DNA of 35,950 nt from Minisyncoccota bacterium (GTDB lineage Bacteria; Patescibacteriota; Minisyncoccia; UBA6257), in the NCBI GenBank assembly GCA_028719125.1, contig JAQUKM010000002.1:17951-53900 (forward strand), in the 5' to 3' direction. Below, piece after piece: positions 15,906 through 24,401 of the stretch. The notes beneath the pieces were generated by a model. It was not told the origin of the DNA. It was given only the letters and a program-made list of their open reading frames with translations, and ran no database searches. Made by a program: the position numbers and the translations under genes. The stretch's first letter is position 1. Each line of letters begins with the position of its first letter.

Positions 15906-16571
15906 TCATCTTTTCCCGCCGGTTGGCGGATTGATTTTGTTAACTATATTCTGATGAATTTCCATCACCGAACCTTCGCCCTTAACTTTAATTAACATAT
16001 TTTTTTTATGAAAATAATTAATCACTGGGATAATATTTTTTTTAAAAAATAACATCCTGTTTTTAATAGCCCGAGGATAATCATCAGGCCGACGAATTAA
16101 TTTTCCTCCACAATGGGAGCATTTTTTTAGACCGGGTGTTAAAATTAAAGAAAACTCTTTATGGCATTGAGAACAAATTCTTCGATTCAATAATCTATTA
16201 GTCACTTCTTTTTCTGATGTTTCTAGGTATATAACTATTAATTTCTTACGGCCAAACCATGACAAAACTTCTTCCAGTATTTTTGCTTCCTCTAATAAGC
16301 GGGGGCTTCCCTCCATAATAATTCCCTGTTTAGGGGAAAGATTAAGAAATTTATCAAGCCAGCAATAAATTACAAGCCAGAGAGGAACTAATTTTCCCTG
16401 CGTAATGGTCTCTAAAATATTTTTTCCGAATTGATCCTTTCTTTTAGCTAACTCTCTTAAGATATCACCGCTGTCTATATTAACTAAAGAAAATTTTTTT
16501 GACAACAATTCTGCCTGGGTTCCTTTACCAGACCCTGAACGCCCCAATAAAATAATATTAAGAGATTTCAT
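15906..16571 (-). CDS. adk: Adenylate kinase with zinc LID
   Basis: It interconverts AMP + ATP and 2 ADP. The 221 residues have the P-loop GRSGSGKGT (10-18), NMP-binding DSGDILRE, and a zinc-type LID with CSQC (C133, C136) and CSHC (C151, C154), then RRPDDYP and KNRMLFF. The usual DGFPR motif reads EGSPR (87-91), a change at a normally conserved aromatic position in the AMP-binding region. The C-terminal residues NPPTGGKR are encoded by a CCGCC/GGCGG palindrome. The start overlaps the secY end by 14 bp, suggesting translational coupling; the stop is TGA. Confidence 0.94.
   Translation of the reverse strand: MKSLNIILLGRSGSGKGTQAELLSKKFSLVNIDSGDILRELAKRKDQFGKNILETITQGKLVPLWLVIYCWLDKFLNLSPKQGIIMEGSPRLLEEAKILEEVLSWFGRKKLIVIYLETSEKEVTNRLLNRRICSQCHKEFSLILTPGLKKCSHCGGKLIRRPDDYPRAIKNRMLFFKKNIIPVINYFHKKNMLIKVKGEGSVMEIHQNIVNKINPPTGGKR
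15916..15929. repeat. CCGCC-GGTT-GGCGG palindrome at adk 3' end
   Basis: A five-base perfect stem with a four-base loop inside the last codons of adk. It belongs to the same palindrome type seen at 21744-21754 and 28594-28609. Confidence 0.5.
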
Positions 16572-17829
16572 ACTCGCGCATTATTAATTGAGCTTCAATG
16601 GTATCCATTGTTTCTATGGCTACTGAGACCATAATCAAAAGCGACGTGCCGCTTATGGCAAAAGCGGTAATCCCTGTAAATTGCTGCATTAAAATAGGAA
16701 GAATGGCGATAATTCCCAAAAATACCGCCCCGAAAAAAGTAATTTTACTGCTGGTATTAGTTAAATACTGAGCGGTTGTTTTCCCCGGTCTATACCCAGG
16801 AATAAAACCTCCTCTCTTCTGCAGATTTTCTGCAATGGTTTCAGGATCAAAAGTAACAGTTGTATAAAAATAAGTAAAAAGAAAAACAAGGCCAAAATAA
16901 CATAAAAGATAAACCCAAGACCCTTGATTAAAGTTTTGAAATAATACAGAAATCTTTAATAACCATTGGTTTTGGGATCCGGCTAAAAATTGACTTATCA
17001 TTTGAGGAAACATCAAGAATGCAAGGGCAAAAATAATTGGAATTACTCCGGCCTGATTAATTTTTAAAGGTAAATAAGTAGAAGCACCGCCATAAATTTT
17101 TGTCCCCCTTACTTGTTTGGCATAACTTACCGGAATTCTTCTTTCTCCTCGGGAAATAAAGACGACTCCGATCATCATCAAAAGAGCAACGACGAAAAAG
17201 GCTATCATATTAGGTACCCGACTGGGATCTACTGTCAATACAGTTTGTAAAATCTCCCGAGGAAAATCTATAACAATCCCGGAAAATATTATCAAAGAAG
17301 TTCCATTCCCCAATTTCTGCTCTGTGATTAATTCCCCAATCCACATCAAAAACACCGAAGAAGCAACTATAATAATTAAATCCTTGATTAAATCCAAAGG
17401 GCTGGCAATAATAATTACCCCTTGCCGGCTTAATAAATTTAGAAACCCATACCCCTGGAGAGCCGCCAAAGGCACTGTTAAAAGACGGGAATATTGCATA
17501 AACTTTGCCCTTTCTTTTTCTGTGCCTTCATATAAAGATTCTTTCAAACTTGGAAAAATCATTGTCAGCAATTGCATTATAATAGAGGCAGTAATAAAAG
17601 GACTAATACCTAAAAGGGCAATAGAGATATTTTTAAATGCACCTCCAGTAAAAATATTAAAAAGGCCGAGAATCTGGTTCGAGCTTAAAAATGCCTGCAA
17701 TTGACCTTTATCTACGTCAGGCAAAGGGATGGTTGCCATTATCCGAAAAACAACCAAAAGGAGAAAAACAATCAATGCTTTTTTCCTCAAATCAGGCGTT
17801 TGCAATAAAGATAAAATAGTCCTAAACAT
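16558..17829 (-). CDS. secY: Protein translocase subunit SecY
   Basis: Central channel of the Sec translocon in the inner membrane. The 423 residues show about ten hydrophobic helices, the plug-side start (IMATIPLPDVDKGQL), GISPFITASIIMQLL in helix 2, the basic SRGERRIPVSYAKQVRG loop, and FTYFYTTVTFDPETIAENLQKRGGFIPGYRPG in the large C-terminal cytoplasmic loop. Length is typical. The gene follows rplO by 4 bp and overlaps adk. SecE and SecG are not in this window. Confidence 0.97.
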   Translation of the reverse strand: MFRTILSLLQTPDLRKKALIVFLLLVVFRIMATIPLPDVDKGQLQAFLSSNQILGLFNIFTGGAFKNISIALLGISPFITASIIMQLLTMIFPSLKESLYEGTEKERAKFMQYSRLLTVPLAALQGYGFLNLLSRQGVIIIASPLDLIKDLIIIVASSVFLMWIGELITEQKLGNGTSLIIFSGIVIDFPREILQTVLTVDPSRVPNMIAFFVVALLMMIGVVFISRGERRIPVSYAKQVRGTKIYGGASTYLPLKINQAGVIPIIFALAFLMFPQMISQFLAGSQNQWLLKISVLFQNFNQGSWVYLLCYFGLVFLFTYFYTTVTFDPETIAENLQKRGGFIPGYRPGKTTAQYLTNTSSKITFFGAVFLGIIAILPILMQQFTGITAFAISGTSLLIMVSVAIETMDTIEAQLIMREYEIS

Positions 17830-17833
17830 AAAT

Positions 17834-18286
17834 TTATCTATTTTTAATTTCGACTTTTCCCCCGGCTTTTTCTATTTTCTCTCTTGCTTTTTGAGAAACT
17901 AAACAATTTTTAACCTGATAACTTTTTGATAATGATGTTCCACCCAAAATTTTAACAGGACGGTAATTGCTTTTAGCGCTTTTTATTAAATTGGCTTTCC
18001 TTAATTTTTTGGGAGTTATAATACCACCCTCTGGAAAAGATTTTGTAATATCTTCTAATTTTACTATCATCGGAGATTTTTTAAAAGCGCTAAAATGAAT
18101 TCCTCTCCTCTTGGGGAATTTTAATACCATTTCTCTTACTTGAGGTTTAATTTTGGCTCCGGCGCGAGATTTTTGTCCCTTTATTCCTCTTCCAGAATAA
18201 GTTCCTTTCTTGCCGCCACGGCCAACTCTTTTTTTCTTCTTTTGGGATAATCTATTATCCGGTTTTTTCAATTGATGGATCTGCAT
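17834..18286 (-). CDS. rplO: 50S ribosomal protein L15
   Basis: L15 helps assemble the 23S rRNA core. The 150 residues carry the glycine/arginine-rich RNA-binding start (KKRVGRGGKKGTYSGRGIKGQKSR) and the globular C-terminal part ending REKIEKAGGKVEIKNR. The first 32 bp overlap the rpsE end in another frame. In most bacteria rpmD (L30) lies between these two genes; here there is no room for it. Confidence 0.97.
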   Translation of the reverse strand: MQIHQLKKPDNRLSQKKKKRVGRGGKKGTYSGRGIKGQKSRAGAKIKPQVREMVLKFPKRRGIHFSAFKKSPMIVKLEDITKSFPEGGIITPKKLRKANLIKSAKSNYRPVKILGGTSLSKSYQVKNCLVSQKAREKIEKAGGKVEIKNR

Positions 18287-18782
18287 GGTTGTTTTTTTTA
18301 GGCTTGCTTTTTTCAGGAGGAATCTTTAATTTAGAAAGAGCTAAAATTGTTACCCGGGCATTATTTATGGCATTACTGGTATTGCCTAAAATTTTAGCGA
18401 TAGCATCGGGAACATCGGCTAGTTTTAATACTGTCCTCACAGCTCCGCCGGCAATAATCCCTTTCCCCTTGGGAGCCGGTTTTATAATCACTTCGGCCGC
18501 TTTGTATTTTGCCGTTATTTCATGCGGTATTGTATTATTAACAATCGGCACTGTGATTAGATTTTTTTTAGCTTTGTTGCTTGCTTTTTGTATTGCCTGA
18601 GAGACATCCTTCCCTTTATCAACACCGATACCAACCTGATGTTTTCCTTTATTACCGACCGCCACTGTTGCTCGAAAGCTCAATCGCTTGCCACCGGCAA
18701 CTACCCGAGTCACTCTGGCAATATCCAAAACCGCTTCTTCAAAATCTGTTTTATTAAATTGGGATTTTTTATTAAAAACCAT
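18255..18782 (-). CDS. rpsE: 30S ribosomal protein S5
   Basis: S5 acts at the mRNA entry side and in decoding fidelity. The 175 residues have the double-stranded-RNA-binding half (VVAGGKRLSFRATVAVGNKG, GVDKGKDV) and the second half (KGKGIIAGGAVRTVLKLADV, GNTSNAINNARVTILAL). A ~25-residue charged tail (KPKKNNHADPSIEKTG) is created where the gene runs over the start of rplO. It starts 16 bp after rplR. Confidence 0.97.
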   Translation of the reverse strand: MVFNKKSQFNKTDFEEAVLDIARVTRVVAGGKRLSFRATVAVGNKGKHQVGIGVDKGKDVSQAIQKASNKAKKNLITVPIVNNTIPHEITAKYKAAEVIIKPAPKGKGIIAGGAVRTVLKLADVPDAIAKILGNTSNAINNARVTILALSKLKIPPEKSKPKKNNHADPSIEKTG

Positions 18783-18798
18783 ATTGTCTTTGAAATAA

Positions 18799-19155
18799 TT
18801 AAAATATCAAGCCTGCTTTTCTCGCCCCTTCAGCCAACGCCTTAACTCTCCCTTGGTATCTAAACCCCCCTCTATCAAAAACTACTTTTGTAATTTTATG
18901 ATCCTTGGCCTTTTGAGCCGTTAATTCGCCCACTTTTTGCGCTATTTCCGTTTTTTTGCCTCCTTGGTCTTTAATATCAAAATCAGAGGCAGAAATAATA
19001 GTCACTCCTTTCTCGTCATCGATAATTTGCGCATAAATATGTTTGTTGGATCTAAATACACAAAGTCGGGGCTTCTCTTCCGTTCCTAAAATTTTTGCCC
19101 TTATTCTTTTATGCCTCCTTTCTCTTTGCTTTTTATTATTATTATTTGTTTTCAT
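18799..19155 (-). CDS. rplR: 50S ribosomal protein L18
   Basis: L18 binds 5S rRNA with L5. The 118 residues show the basic N-terminus ([15 protein letters not shown]), [19 protein letters not shown], the central helix [17 protein letters not shown], and the conserved end [28 protein letters not shown]. Standard length and position, 17 bp after rplF. Confidence 0.97.
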   Translation of the reverse strand: MKTNNNNKKQRERRHKRIRAKILGTEEKPRLCVFRSNKHIYAQIIDDEKGVTIISASDFDIKDQGGKKTEIAQKVGELTAQKAKDHKITKVVFDRGGFRYQGRVKALAEGARKAGLIF

Positions 19156-19172
19156 TTCTTTAAATTATCCTC

Positions 19173-19718
19173 TTAGGCGGCGCTGCCACTGACTTTTTTA
19201 CCCACCTTTCTTAAAATATCTTCTCCAACATAATATATTCCCTTCCCTCTATAAGGTTCTACCGGCCTTTTTGATTTAATCAAAGCGGCAAATTGATTAA
19301 CTCTTTCTTTGGATATTCCGGAAACAGTTATGATATTTTTTTCTACCTTAACTTCTAACCCTTCCTCGATAGGTACAATAACTGGATGGCTGTACCCTAA
19401 TTTTAAATTTAAATTCTTTCCCTCAACATTAGCTTGATAACCCACACCATTGATTTCCAATTGTTTCACAAACCCTTTCTCCGCCCCTTCTATTAAATTA
19501 TTTATTTTTGACCTCAAAGTTCCCCATTTAACAGAAGTTTCCTTACTGTCCCTGAGAGGAACAACCTTAAGCATATTATCATTTAACTCAACATCGAAGC
19601 CATCAGTGACTATTAAAGAACCTTCCCCTTTTGGCCCCTTTGCTTTAAGTTCTCTTCCCTCAAGGCTCATTGATACCGGAGCAGGAATAATAATTGATTT
19701 TTTGCCTATTCTTGACAT
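19173..19718 (-). CDS. rplF: 50S ribosomal protein L6
   Basis: L6 lies near the sarcin-ricin loop and the factor-binding site. The 181 residues contain two alpha/beta repeats: SRIGKKSIIIPAPVSM to LRSKINNLIEG, then GVGYQANVEGKNLNLKLGYS and RPVEPYRGKGIYYVGE, the C-terminal rRNA-binding signature. Length is normal. The gene follows rpsH by 43 bp. Confidence 0.97.
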   Translation of the reverse strand: MSRIGKKSIIIPAPVSMSLEGRELKAKGPKGEGSLIVTDGFDVELNDNMLKVVPLRDSKETSVKWGTLRSKINNLIEGAEKGFVKQLEINGVGYQANVEGKNLNLKLGYSHPVIVPIEEGLEVKVEKNIITVSGISKERVNQFAALIKSKRPVEPYRGKGIYYVGEDILRKVGKKVSGSAA

Positions 19719-19761
19719 AATAATAAAATAAAATTTATTTGGCTAAGCAAGGCGAAGAAAT

Positions 19762-20175
19762 TTACCATATTTCCAATAGCACTTCGCCACCTAGTTTTAA
19801 TTTTTTTGCCTCTAGGTCAGAAAGAATTCCCTTTGAAGTAGATAAAATTTTTAATCCAAGCCCTTTCTTAAATGGCCAGATATCTTTCTCTTTTACAAAA
19901 ACACGCTTTGAAGGTTTTGATACCCTTTTTATTTCTGAAATTCTAGGTTGGCCTTTCTTATCATATTTTAGGATTACCTCAATAAATTTCTGGCTGGTCC
20001 CCCGGTTGTTTTTAGCTCTTCTTTTGACTTTTTCTAATCCTTCAATAAACCCATTGTCCAATAAAACATCAAGTATCTCTAATTTTATTTTAGAATAAGG
20101 GATAAGAACAGTTTTCTTTTTTACTGCTTGCGCATTGCGAATTCTTGTTAACATATCTGCTATTGGGTCGGTCAT
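19762..20175 (-). CDS. rpsH: 30S ribosomal protein S8
   Basis: S8 is a primary 16S-binding protein and, in enterobacteria, the translational repressor of the spc operon. The 137 residues start MTDPIADMLTRIRNAQAV and include LIPYSKIKLEILDVL, KRVSKPSKRVFVKEKDIWP and a shortened C-terminus: the usual STSKGILSDLEAKK is followed by LGGEVLLEIW. Whether it autoregulates here is not visible. A 75-bp repeat-bearing gap precedes it. Confidence 0.97.
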   Translation of the reverse strand: MTDPIADMLTRIRNAQAVKKKTVLIPYSKIKLEILDVLLDNGFIEGLEKVKRRAKNNRGTSQKFIEVILKYDKKGQPRISEIKRVSKPSKRVFVKEKDIWPFKKGLGLKILSTSKGILSDLEAKKLKLGGEVLLEIW

Positions 20176-20204
20176 AAAAATATAAAAATATAATAAAAAA
20201 AATA

Positions 20205-20242
20205 TAAATTGCTATATTGCTAATTTGCTAAATTGTCATTCA
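20205..20242. repeat. Degenerate ATTGYTA-type repeat tract (copy 2)
   Basis: Four consecutive variants (attgcta, attgcta, tttgcta, attgtca) sit in the 75-bp gap between rpsN and rpsH. No promoter hexamers are evident next to this copy. Confidence 0.6.
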
Positions 20243-20250
20243 TTTAGAAT

Positions 20251-20436
20251 TTACCAGCTGGTTTTTTTAACGCCGGGAATTTCTCCTTTAGAAGCCATTT
20301 CTCTAAAACAAATCCGGCAGAGGCCAAAAGTTCTCATATAGCCTCTTTTTCTTCCGCAACGCCAACAACGCCTCACTATCCGTGAAGAGTATTTCGACTT
20401 TTTTCTTGCTCTGGCGACTACTGATTTTTTTGCCAT
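20251..20436 (-). CDS. rpsN: 30S ribosomal protein S14, zinc type
   Basis: The 61-residue short form (sometimes called rpsZ) of this head protein of the small subunit. It has a complete zinc ribbon, CWRC (C24, C27) and CRIC (C40, C43), and ends [11 protein letters not shown] like its family. Its start overlaps the rplE end by 19 bp, suggesting coupled translation. Confidence 0.97.
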   Translation of the reverse strand: MAKKSVVARARKKSKYSSRIVRRCWRCGRKRGYMRTFGLCRICFREMASKGEIPGVKKTSW

Positions 20437-20981
20437 AAAGGAAATCCTAGTAATTGATATAATCTTATTGCTTGCTCTCTGTTTTTAGCATTGGTGACAA
20501 AAGTTATTTCTAAACCAAATGTTGGAATGTTTTGAATTTGTTCTGCTTCTGGAAAAATATTGTATTCCTTAATACCATAATTTAAATTTCCCTTTTCGTC
20601 AATATTTTTTAAAGGAATGCCCCAAAAATCCCTAATCCTCGGTAAACCTAAATTTATAAATCTGTAAATAAAATCTTCCATCCTTTTACCCCTTAAGGTT
20701 ACTTTTAAACCAACAGGCATTCCTTCCCTAACTTTAAAGCTAGCAATTGATTTTTTTGCTGGCCGCAAAGACGGCTTTTGGCCAGTAATAATTGCGATTA
20801 CTCCTGAAATTTTACCGATTAATTCTTGGCTATCCTTGGAAGCAGCCACTAAACGGCCAACACCAACATTAATTACCACTTTAGTTATCTTGGGTACGGT
20901 AAAATCATTTTTAAAACCAAACTCTTTTTTCATTTCCGGAATAACCATTTTTTTAAATTGTTCTCTATAAGGAAGTGTCAT
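20418..20981 (-). CDS. rplE: 50S ribosomal protein L5
   Basis: L5 binds 5S rRNA in the central protuberance and contacts the P-site tRNA. The 187 residues contain [61 protein letters not shown], and [12 protein letters not shown], then [21 protein letters not shown]. Length is near the usual 180. It lies 8 bp after rplX. Confidence 0.97.
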   Translation of the reverse strand: MTLPYREQFKKMVIPEMKKEFGFKNDFTVPKITKVVINVGVGRLVAASKDSQELIGKISGVIAIITGQKPSLRPAKKSIASFKVREGMPVGLKVTLRGKRMEDFIYRFINLGLPRIRDFWGIPLKNIDEKGNLNYGIKEYNIFPEAEQIQNIPTFGLEITFVTNAKNREQAIRLYQLLGFPLWQKNQ

Positions 20982-20989
20982 AAATATTT

Positions 20990-21298
20990 TTAAGAGATTC
21001 TAGAGCCGCATTTTTTGCAAATCCTAAATTTAAGACCATTATCTTTTTGATTGCTTATCTTTGTCGGCTTTTTACAATTAGGACAAATTAACATCACATT
21101 GGACCGAGCAATAGGCCGGGGAACAGTTATTATTTCACTTTTCTCTCCTCCTTTTTTCGCTTTCTGAATTTTCTTCACCAAATTTAAGGATTCAATAACA
21201 ACTTTGTTTTTTGCTGGCAAAACCTTTATGACTTTGCCTGTCTTGCCTTTATCTCTTCCTTTTCTAATTAATACTGTATCTCCTTTTTTTATATTCAT
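20990..21298 (-). CDS. rplX: 50S ribosomal protein L24 with zinc-ribbon-like tail
   Basis: An assembly initiator for the 50S subunit. A KOW motif occupies the start (KKGDTVLIRKGRDKGKTGKVIKVLP). The tail has four cysteines in two CxxC pairs, CPNC (C72, C75) and CKKC (C94, C97), able to form a zinc ribbon. 102 residues, normal. It follows rplN after a 52-bp AT-rich gap with nothing else recognisable. Confidence 0.97.
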   Translation of the reverse strand: MNIKKGDTVLIRKGRDKGKTGKVIKVLPAKNKVVIESLNLVKKIQKAKKGGEKSEIITVPRPIARSNVMLICPNCKKPTKISNQKDNGLKFRICKKCGSRIS

Positions 21299-21350
21299 AC
21301 TAATGAAAAGTTTTTTTAATTTCCAATTTTAAATTTTTATGATTAAATGT

Positions 21351-21719
21351 TTAAACTAATTCTGGAGATAAAGCGACTACCTTAGAATACCCCATTTCCT
21401 TAATTTCTCGAGGAATAGAACCAAAAATACGATTACCCAAAGGCTCATTTTTATCATTAACAAGAACAACCGCATTTTCATCAAAACGAATATAGCTTCC
21501 ATCTTTTCTTCGAAAGGGTTTCTTTTGACGGACAACTAATCCCTTGACAATATCTTTTTTCTTCACCTCTCGACGCGGTTCTGACACTTGCACTGAACCG
21601 ATAATAATATCGCCTATCTGAGCATATCTTTTCCTGCTTCCGCCTAAAATTTTAAAACAACGAATAATTTTTGCGCCGCTGTTATCAGTCACTCTTAAAA
21701 TTGTTTGAGGTTGAATCAT
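21351..21719 (-). CDS. rplN: 50S ribosomal protein L14
   Basis: A highly conserved subunit-interface protein, also the binding site of the silencing factor RsfS. The 122 residues cover the whole family: MIQPQTILRVTDNSGAKI, GSRKRYAQIGDIIIGSV, RFDENAVVLVNDKNEPLGNRIFGSIPREI and VVALSPELV. Placed 15 bp after rpsQ. Confidence 0.98.
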   Translation of the reverse strand: MIQPQTILRVTDNSGAKIIRCFKILGGSRKRYAQIGDIIIGSVQVSEPRREVKKKDIVKGLVVRQKKPFRRKDGSYIRFDENAVVLVNDKNEPLGNRIFGSIPREIKEMGYSKVVALSPELV

Positions 21720-21734
21720 GTCTTTATAAAATAT

Positions 21735-22085
21735 TTAATCTTTCCGCCAGCTGGTTTTGTCAACTGGCTCCGCCGGCTGAGGGATTAATTTATTATCTTG
21801 ACCATGCGAAGCAAGAGAAATTACTCTCCATCTCTTATCTTTAGATAATGGCCTCGTTTCTTCTATAATAACTTTATCCCCAATTTGACATTGGTTTTTC
21901 TCATCATGTACCTTGAAATTTCGTGAAACCCGATAATATTTCTTGTATTTCGGGTGCAATCTCACGCTTGAAACTCTGACGACCACTGTTTTCTGCATTT
22001 TATTTGAGATAACCTCTCCTTCTAGAACCCTTTTTCGTCTTTCTATTTTTGAATTACCGTGTTGAGTAATAGATGGTTTTTCCAT
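21735..22085 (-). CDS. rpsQ: 30S ribosomal protein S17 with extended ends
   Basis: S17 binds the 5' domain of 16S rRNA. The OB-fold core ([58 protein letters not shown]) matches the family. The protein has 116 residues against the usual ~85, with ~15 extra at the N-terminus and about 20 at the C-terminus. The C-terminal extension ([12 protein letters not shown]) is encoded by palindromic DNA with CCAGCTGG, so the old stop may have been displaced by a repeat. It is 15 bp after rpmC. Confidence 0.96.
   Translation of the reverse strand: MEKPSITQHGNSKIERRKRVLEGEVISNKMQKTVVVRVSSVRLHPKYKKYYRVSRNFKVHDEKNQCQIGDKVIIEETRPLSKDKRWRVISLASHGQDNKLIPQPAEPVDKTSWRKD
21744..21775. repeat. Palindromic CCGCCAGCTGG element in rpsQ 3' end
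   Basis: CCGCCAGCTGG (21744-21754) contains the perfect palindrome CCAGCTGG. Ten bases on, caactggctccgccgg (21761-21776) repeats the half-sites. All lies within the coding sequence of the S17 C-terminal extension. Confidence 0.5.
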
Positions 22086-22100
22086 ATTAATAAAAATACA

Positions 22101-22298
22101 TTAAATTTTGAGATTTCTCTCGCTTAAAATAGTTAAAATGCGAGCAATATCTTTCTTTAGGGCATGAATTGCGCGTACATTCTTAACTTTACCGCTTGCT
22201 AAATTAAACCTCAGCTCTCTTAATTTGTTTTGACATTCGGAGAGTAGTTGATTTAGCTCTTCATCAGGTTTTAAACGCAAATCTTTTGTTTTAACCAT
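22101..22298 (-). CDS. rpmC: 50S ribosomal protein L29
   Basis: L29 is a two-helix protein beside the exit tunnel. The 65 residues have the family pattern: KTKDLRLKPDEELNQLLSE, CQNKLRELRFNLASGKVKN, then ALKKDIARILTILSER. Its start immediately abuts the rplP stop, so the two are probably translationally coupled. Confidence 0.97.
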   Translation of the reverse strand: MVKTKDLRLKPDEELNQLLSECQNKLRELRFNLASGKVKNVRAIHALKKDIARILTILSERNLKI

Positions 22299-22709
22299 TT
22301 ATTTTTTAACAATTGATGTTTTTATCGGCAACTTAGAAGCTGCTAAGCGAAAAGCTTCTTTTGCTTTCTCTTCCGAAACACCGTCAATTTCAAAAAGGAT
22401 TCTTCCTGGCTTTACTGGGCAAACATAATATTCTACATTGCCCTTTCCACCGCCCATAGTAACTTCTGGTGGTTTTCTAGTTATCGGCTTATCTGGAAAC
22501 ACCCTCATCCAAACCTTGCCCTCTTTCTGCAAAACTCTGGCAATAGCTCTTCGCGCCGACTCTATCTGTTGAGAAGAAAGCCAGATTTCTTCCAATGCTT
22601 TCAAGCCAAAACTGCCGAATGAAAGATTGATTCCGCGGCTATCAATTTGACGGGTTCTCCCCCGCCCTTTCTGCATTTTTCTGTGTTTAACTTTTTTAGG
22701 CAGCAACAT
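22299..22709 (-). CDS. rplP: 50S ribosomal protein L16
   Basis: L16 organises the A-site region of the 50S subunit. The 136 residues have [67 protein letters not shown] and a C-terminus with [22 protein letters not shown]. Normal length. It follows rpsC by 45 bp. Confidence 0.98.
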   Translation of the reverse strand: MLLPKKVKHRKMQKGRGRTRQIDSRGINLSFGSFGLKALEEIWLSSQQIESARRAIARVLQKEGKVWMRVFPDKPITRKPPEVTMGGGKGNVEYYVCPVKPGRILFEIDGVSEEKAKEAFRLAASKLPIKTSIVKK

Positions 22710-22754
22710 AACTCTTTTTAAAATTTAAAATACGTCTGTATAAACTTTTTGAAT

Positions 22755-23408
22755 TTAATCGCTCGCTTCAGAATTAAAAAACTTTTCTCCTTTATAAATC
22801 CACACTTTTATCCCAACTATCCCATAAGTACAATGAGCTTCAGCAGTGCCATAATCAATATCTGCCCTTAAAGTGGATAAAGGCAATCTTCCTTTTTTGA
22901 GCCATTCATCACGAGCTATTTCTACGCCATCTAATCTTCCAGAAACCATAATTTTAGCGCCTAAAACTTTTTTATGCTGGGTTATTTTATTTAAATGCTG
23001 TTTTAAAACCCGTCTATAGGGAATTCTTTTTTCTATATCTTCTGCTATCCCTTGGGCTACTATCTGAGCGGAAATCTCCGGATTCTTTACCTCTTCCACG
23101 GAAATATTAATATTTAAATCAGTCCTCAAGATTTTTTTTAATCCTTTTTGGAGCGCTTCTATCCCTTGCCCTTGGCGACCGATCAGAATTCCGGGACGAG
23201 CAGTGCGAATAATAATTTTTATGTCTTTTGTTTTCCTCTCTATATTGATGCTCTCTATTCGGCAATTTTTTCCTTTTTCAAAAATAAACCGGCGGATTCT
23301 GTAATCTTCTTCCAATAATTTTGAAGCTTCCTTCAAATTAAACCATTGGGACTCCCAATTCTTATTAAAACCTAATCTCTGAGACTTTGGACTAACTTTT
23401 TTACCCAT
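22755..23408 (-). CDS. rpsC: 30S ribosomal protein S3
   Basis: S3 forms part of the mRNA entry channel and its helicase centre. The 217 residues start MGKKVSPKSQRLGFNKNWES, hold a type II KH domain with GILIGRQGQGIEALQK, and the C-terminal domain with VSGRLDGVEIARDEWLKKGRLPLSTLRADIDY and GIVGIKVWIYKGE. It lies 23 bp after rplV. Confidence 0.98.
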   Translation of the reverse strand: MGKKVSPKSQRLGFNKNWESQWFNLKEASKLLEEDYRIRRFIFEKGKNCRIESINIERKTKDIKIIIRTARPGILIGRQGQGIEALQKGLKKILRTDLNINISVEEVKNPEISAQIVAQGIAEDIEKRIPYRRVLKQHLNKITQHKKVLGAKIMVSGRLDGVEIARDEWLKKGRLPLSTLRADIDYGTAEAHCTYGIVGIKVWIYKGEKFFNSEASD

Positions 23409-23431
23409 ACGAATGAATGATTATTAATCTT

Positions 23432-23965
23432 TTAAATTGCTTTGCGGCGAAATACTTTTTTCTTCAAGGTAGGCTCTTTTACTGATACCTTTTTTATCTG
23501 TTCTGATTCTGTTTTTACAAAAGACGGCTGTTTTGATTTTAGCGCTTTTTTCCTCTTTTCTATCTCTTCCGGCTCTTTTTCTGGCTTTTCTATTGTTTTT
23601 ACCTTTGGCTTAAGAGTTGGCTGCGACTTTTTTTGAATTTCATCAAGAACCAAAAAAATATGAGATGTTCTTTTTTTGATACCGGAAGCAGAACCTCGGG
23701 CTCGAGCTCGCCATCTTTTAAAAGATGGCCCCTCATCAACTCTTATAATTTTAATATAAAGATTATCTTTATCCAAGTTAAAATTATTTTCCGCATTAGC
23801 AACCGCTGATTTTAATAATTTTAAAATAGGTTGACCGCTTTTTTTAGAAATATAGGTTAATTGAGCTTCAGCGTTTTTAACAGGCAAGCCCTTGATTAAC
23901 TTGGCAACCAGACGAGTTTTGCGAGGACTAATTCTTAAATATTTTAAAGAAGCTTTTACTTCCAT
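23432..23965 (-). CDS. rplV: 50S ribosomal protein L22 with long charged tail
   Basis: L22 lines the exit tunnel with its beta-hairpin. The first ~112 residues are the normal protein (LKYLRISPRKTRLVAKLIKG, LLKSAVANAENNF, DEGPSFKRWRARARGSAS, SHIFLVLDE). A further ~65 residues are rich in Lys, Glu and Pro and probably disordered on the ribosome surface. Similar tails occur here on S17, S19 and L23. It is 20 bp after rpsS. Confidence 0.96.
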   Translation of the reverse strand: MEVKASLKYLRISPRKTRLVAKLIKGLPVKNAEAQLTYISKKSGQPILKLLKSAVANAENNFNLDKDNLYIKIIRVDEGPSFKRWRARARGSASGIKKRTSHIFLVLDEIQKKSQPTLKPKVKTIEKPEKEPEEIEKRKKALKSKQPSFVKTESEQIKKVSVKEPTLKKKVFRRKAI

Positions 23966-23985
23966 GGTCTTCTTATAAATTTAAT

Positions 23986-24327
23986 CTATTTTTTCTCACC
24001 TTGAACTTTCCCGCCAGATGCCTCTCCCTCTTTGCCTGAAACCTTCGTTTTTATTTCCAACTCTCGCTGCATCCTTCCTCCATGCTTAATAAATTTCCGT
24101 GTGGGGGCAAATTCTCCTAGGCGATGACCCACCATTTCTTCTTTTGCCTCAACTCTTACAAAGGTTTTACCATTATGAACCATAAAAACATAACCAACCA
24201 TCTCTGGCGTAATCATTGAATCCCTCGACCAAGTTTGAATCGGAGTTTTATCTCCTTCTTTCATCTTTGAAATCTTTTTTAATAATTTCGGATGAATATA
24301 TGGACCTTTTTTTAGTGAACGTGACAT
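23986..24327 (-). CDS. rpsS: 30S ribosomal protein S19
   Basis: S19 in the 30S head contacts S13 and the intersubunit bridge. The 113 residues include [64 protein letters not shown], then a ~20-residue Lys/Gly/Glu tail beyond the usual end. A 74-bp gap with the ATTGYTA repeat separates it from rplB. Confidence 0.97.
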   Translation of the reverse strand: MSRSLKKGPYIHPKLLKKISKMKEGDKTPIQTWSRDSMITPEMVGYVFMVHNGKTFVRVEAKEEMVGHRLGEFAPTRKFIKHGGRMQRELEIKTKVSGKEGEASGGKVQGEKK

Positions 24328-24332
24328 AATAC

Positions 24333-24382
24333 TACATTGTTAAACTATTGCATTGTTAGATTGCTAAATTATTAAATTGTTA
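24333..24382. repeat. Degenerate ATTGYTA-type repeat tract (copy 3)
   Basis: Tandem variants acattgtta, attgcattgtta, attgctaa, attattaa, attgtta occupy most of the rplB-rpsS gap. On the transcribed strand these read as TAACAAT-like units. Confidence 0.6.
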
Positions 24383-24401
24383 TCTACTGGTTGAAATCAT
24401 T

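Noticed and set aside
13908-15910. Recoding of UGA as an amino acid
   Set aside because: adk and the sigma-4/HARE gene end at TGA exactly where the family or the next gene demands a stop.
18255-18286. A hidden or frameshifted rpmD between rpsE and rplO
   Set aside because: The genes overlap, leaving no space; neither flank contains L30-like residues.
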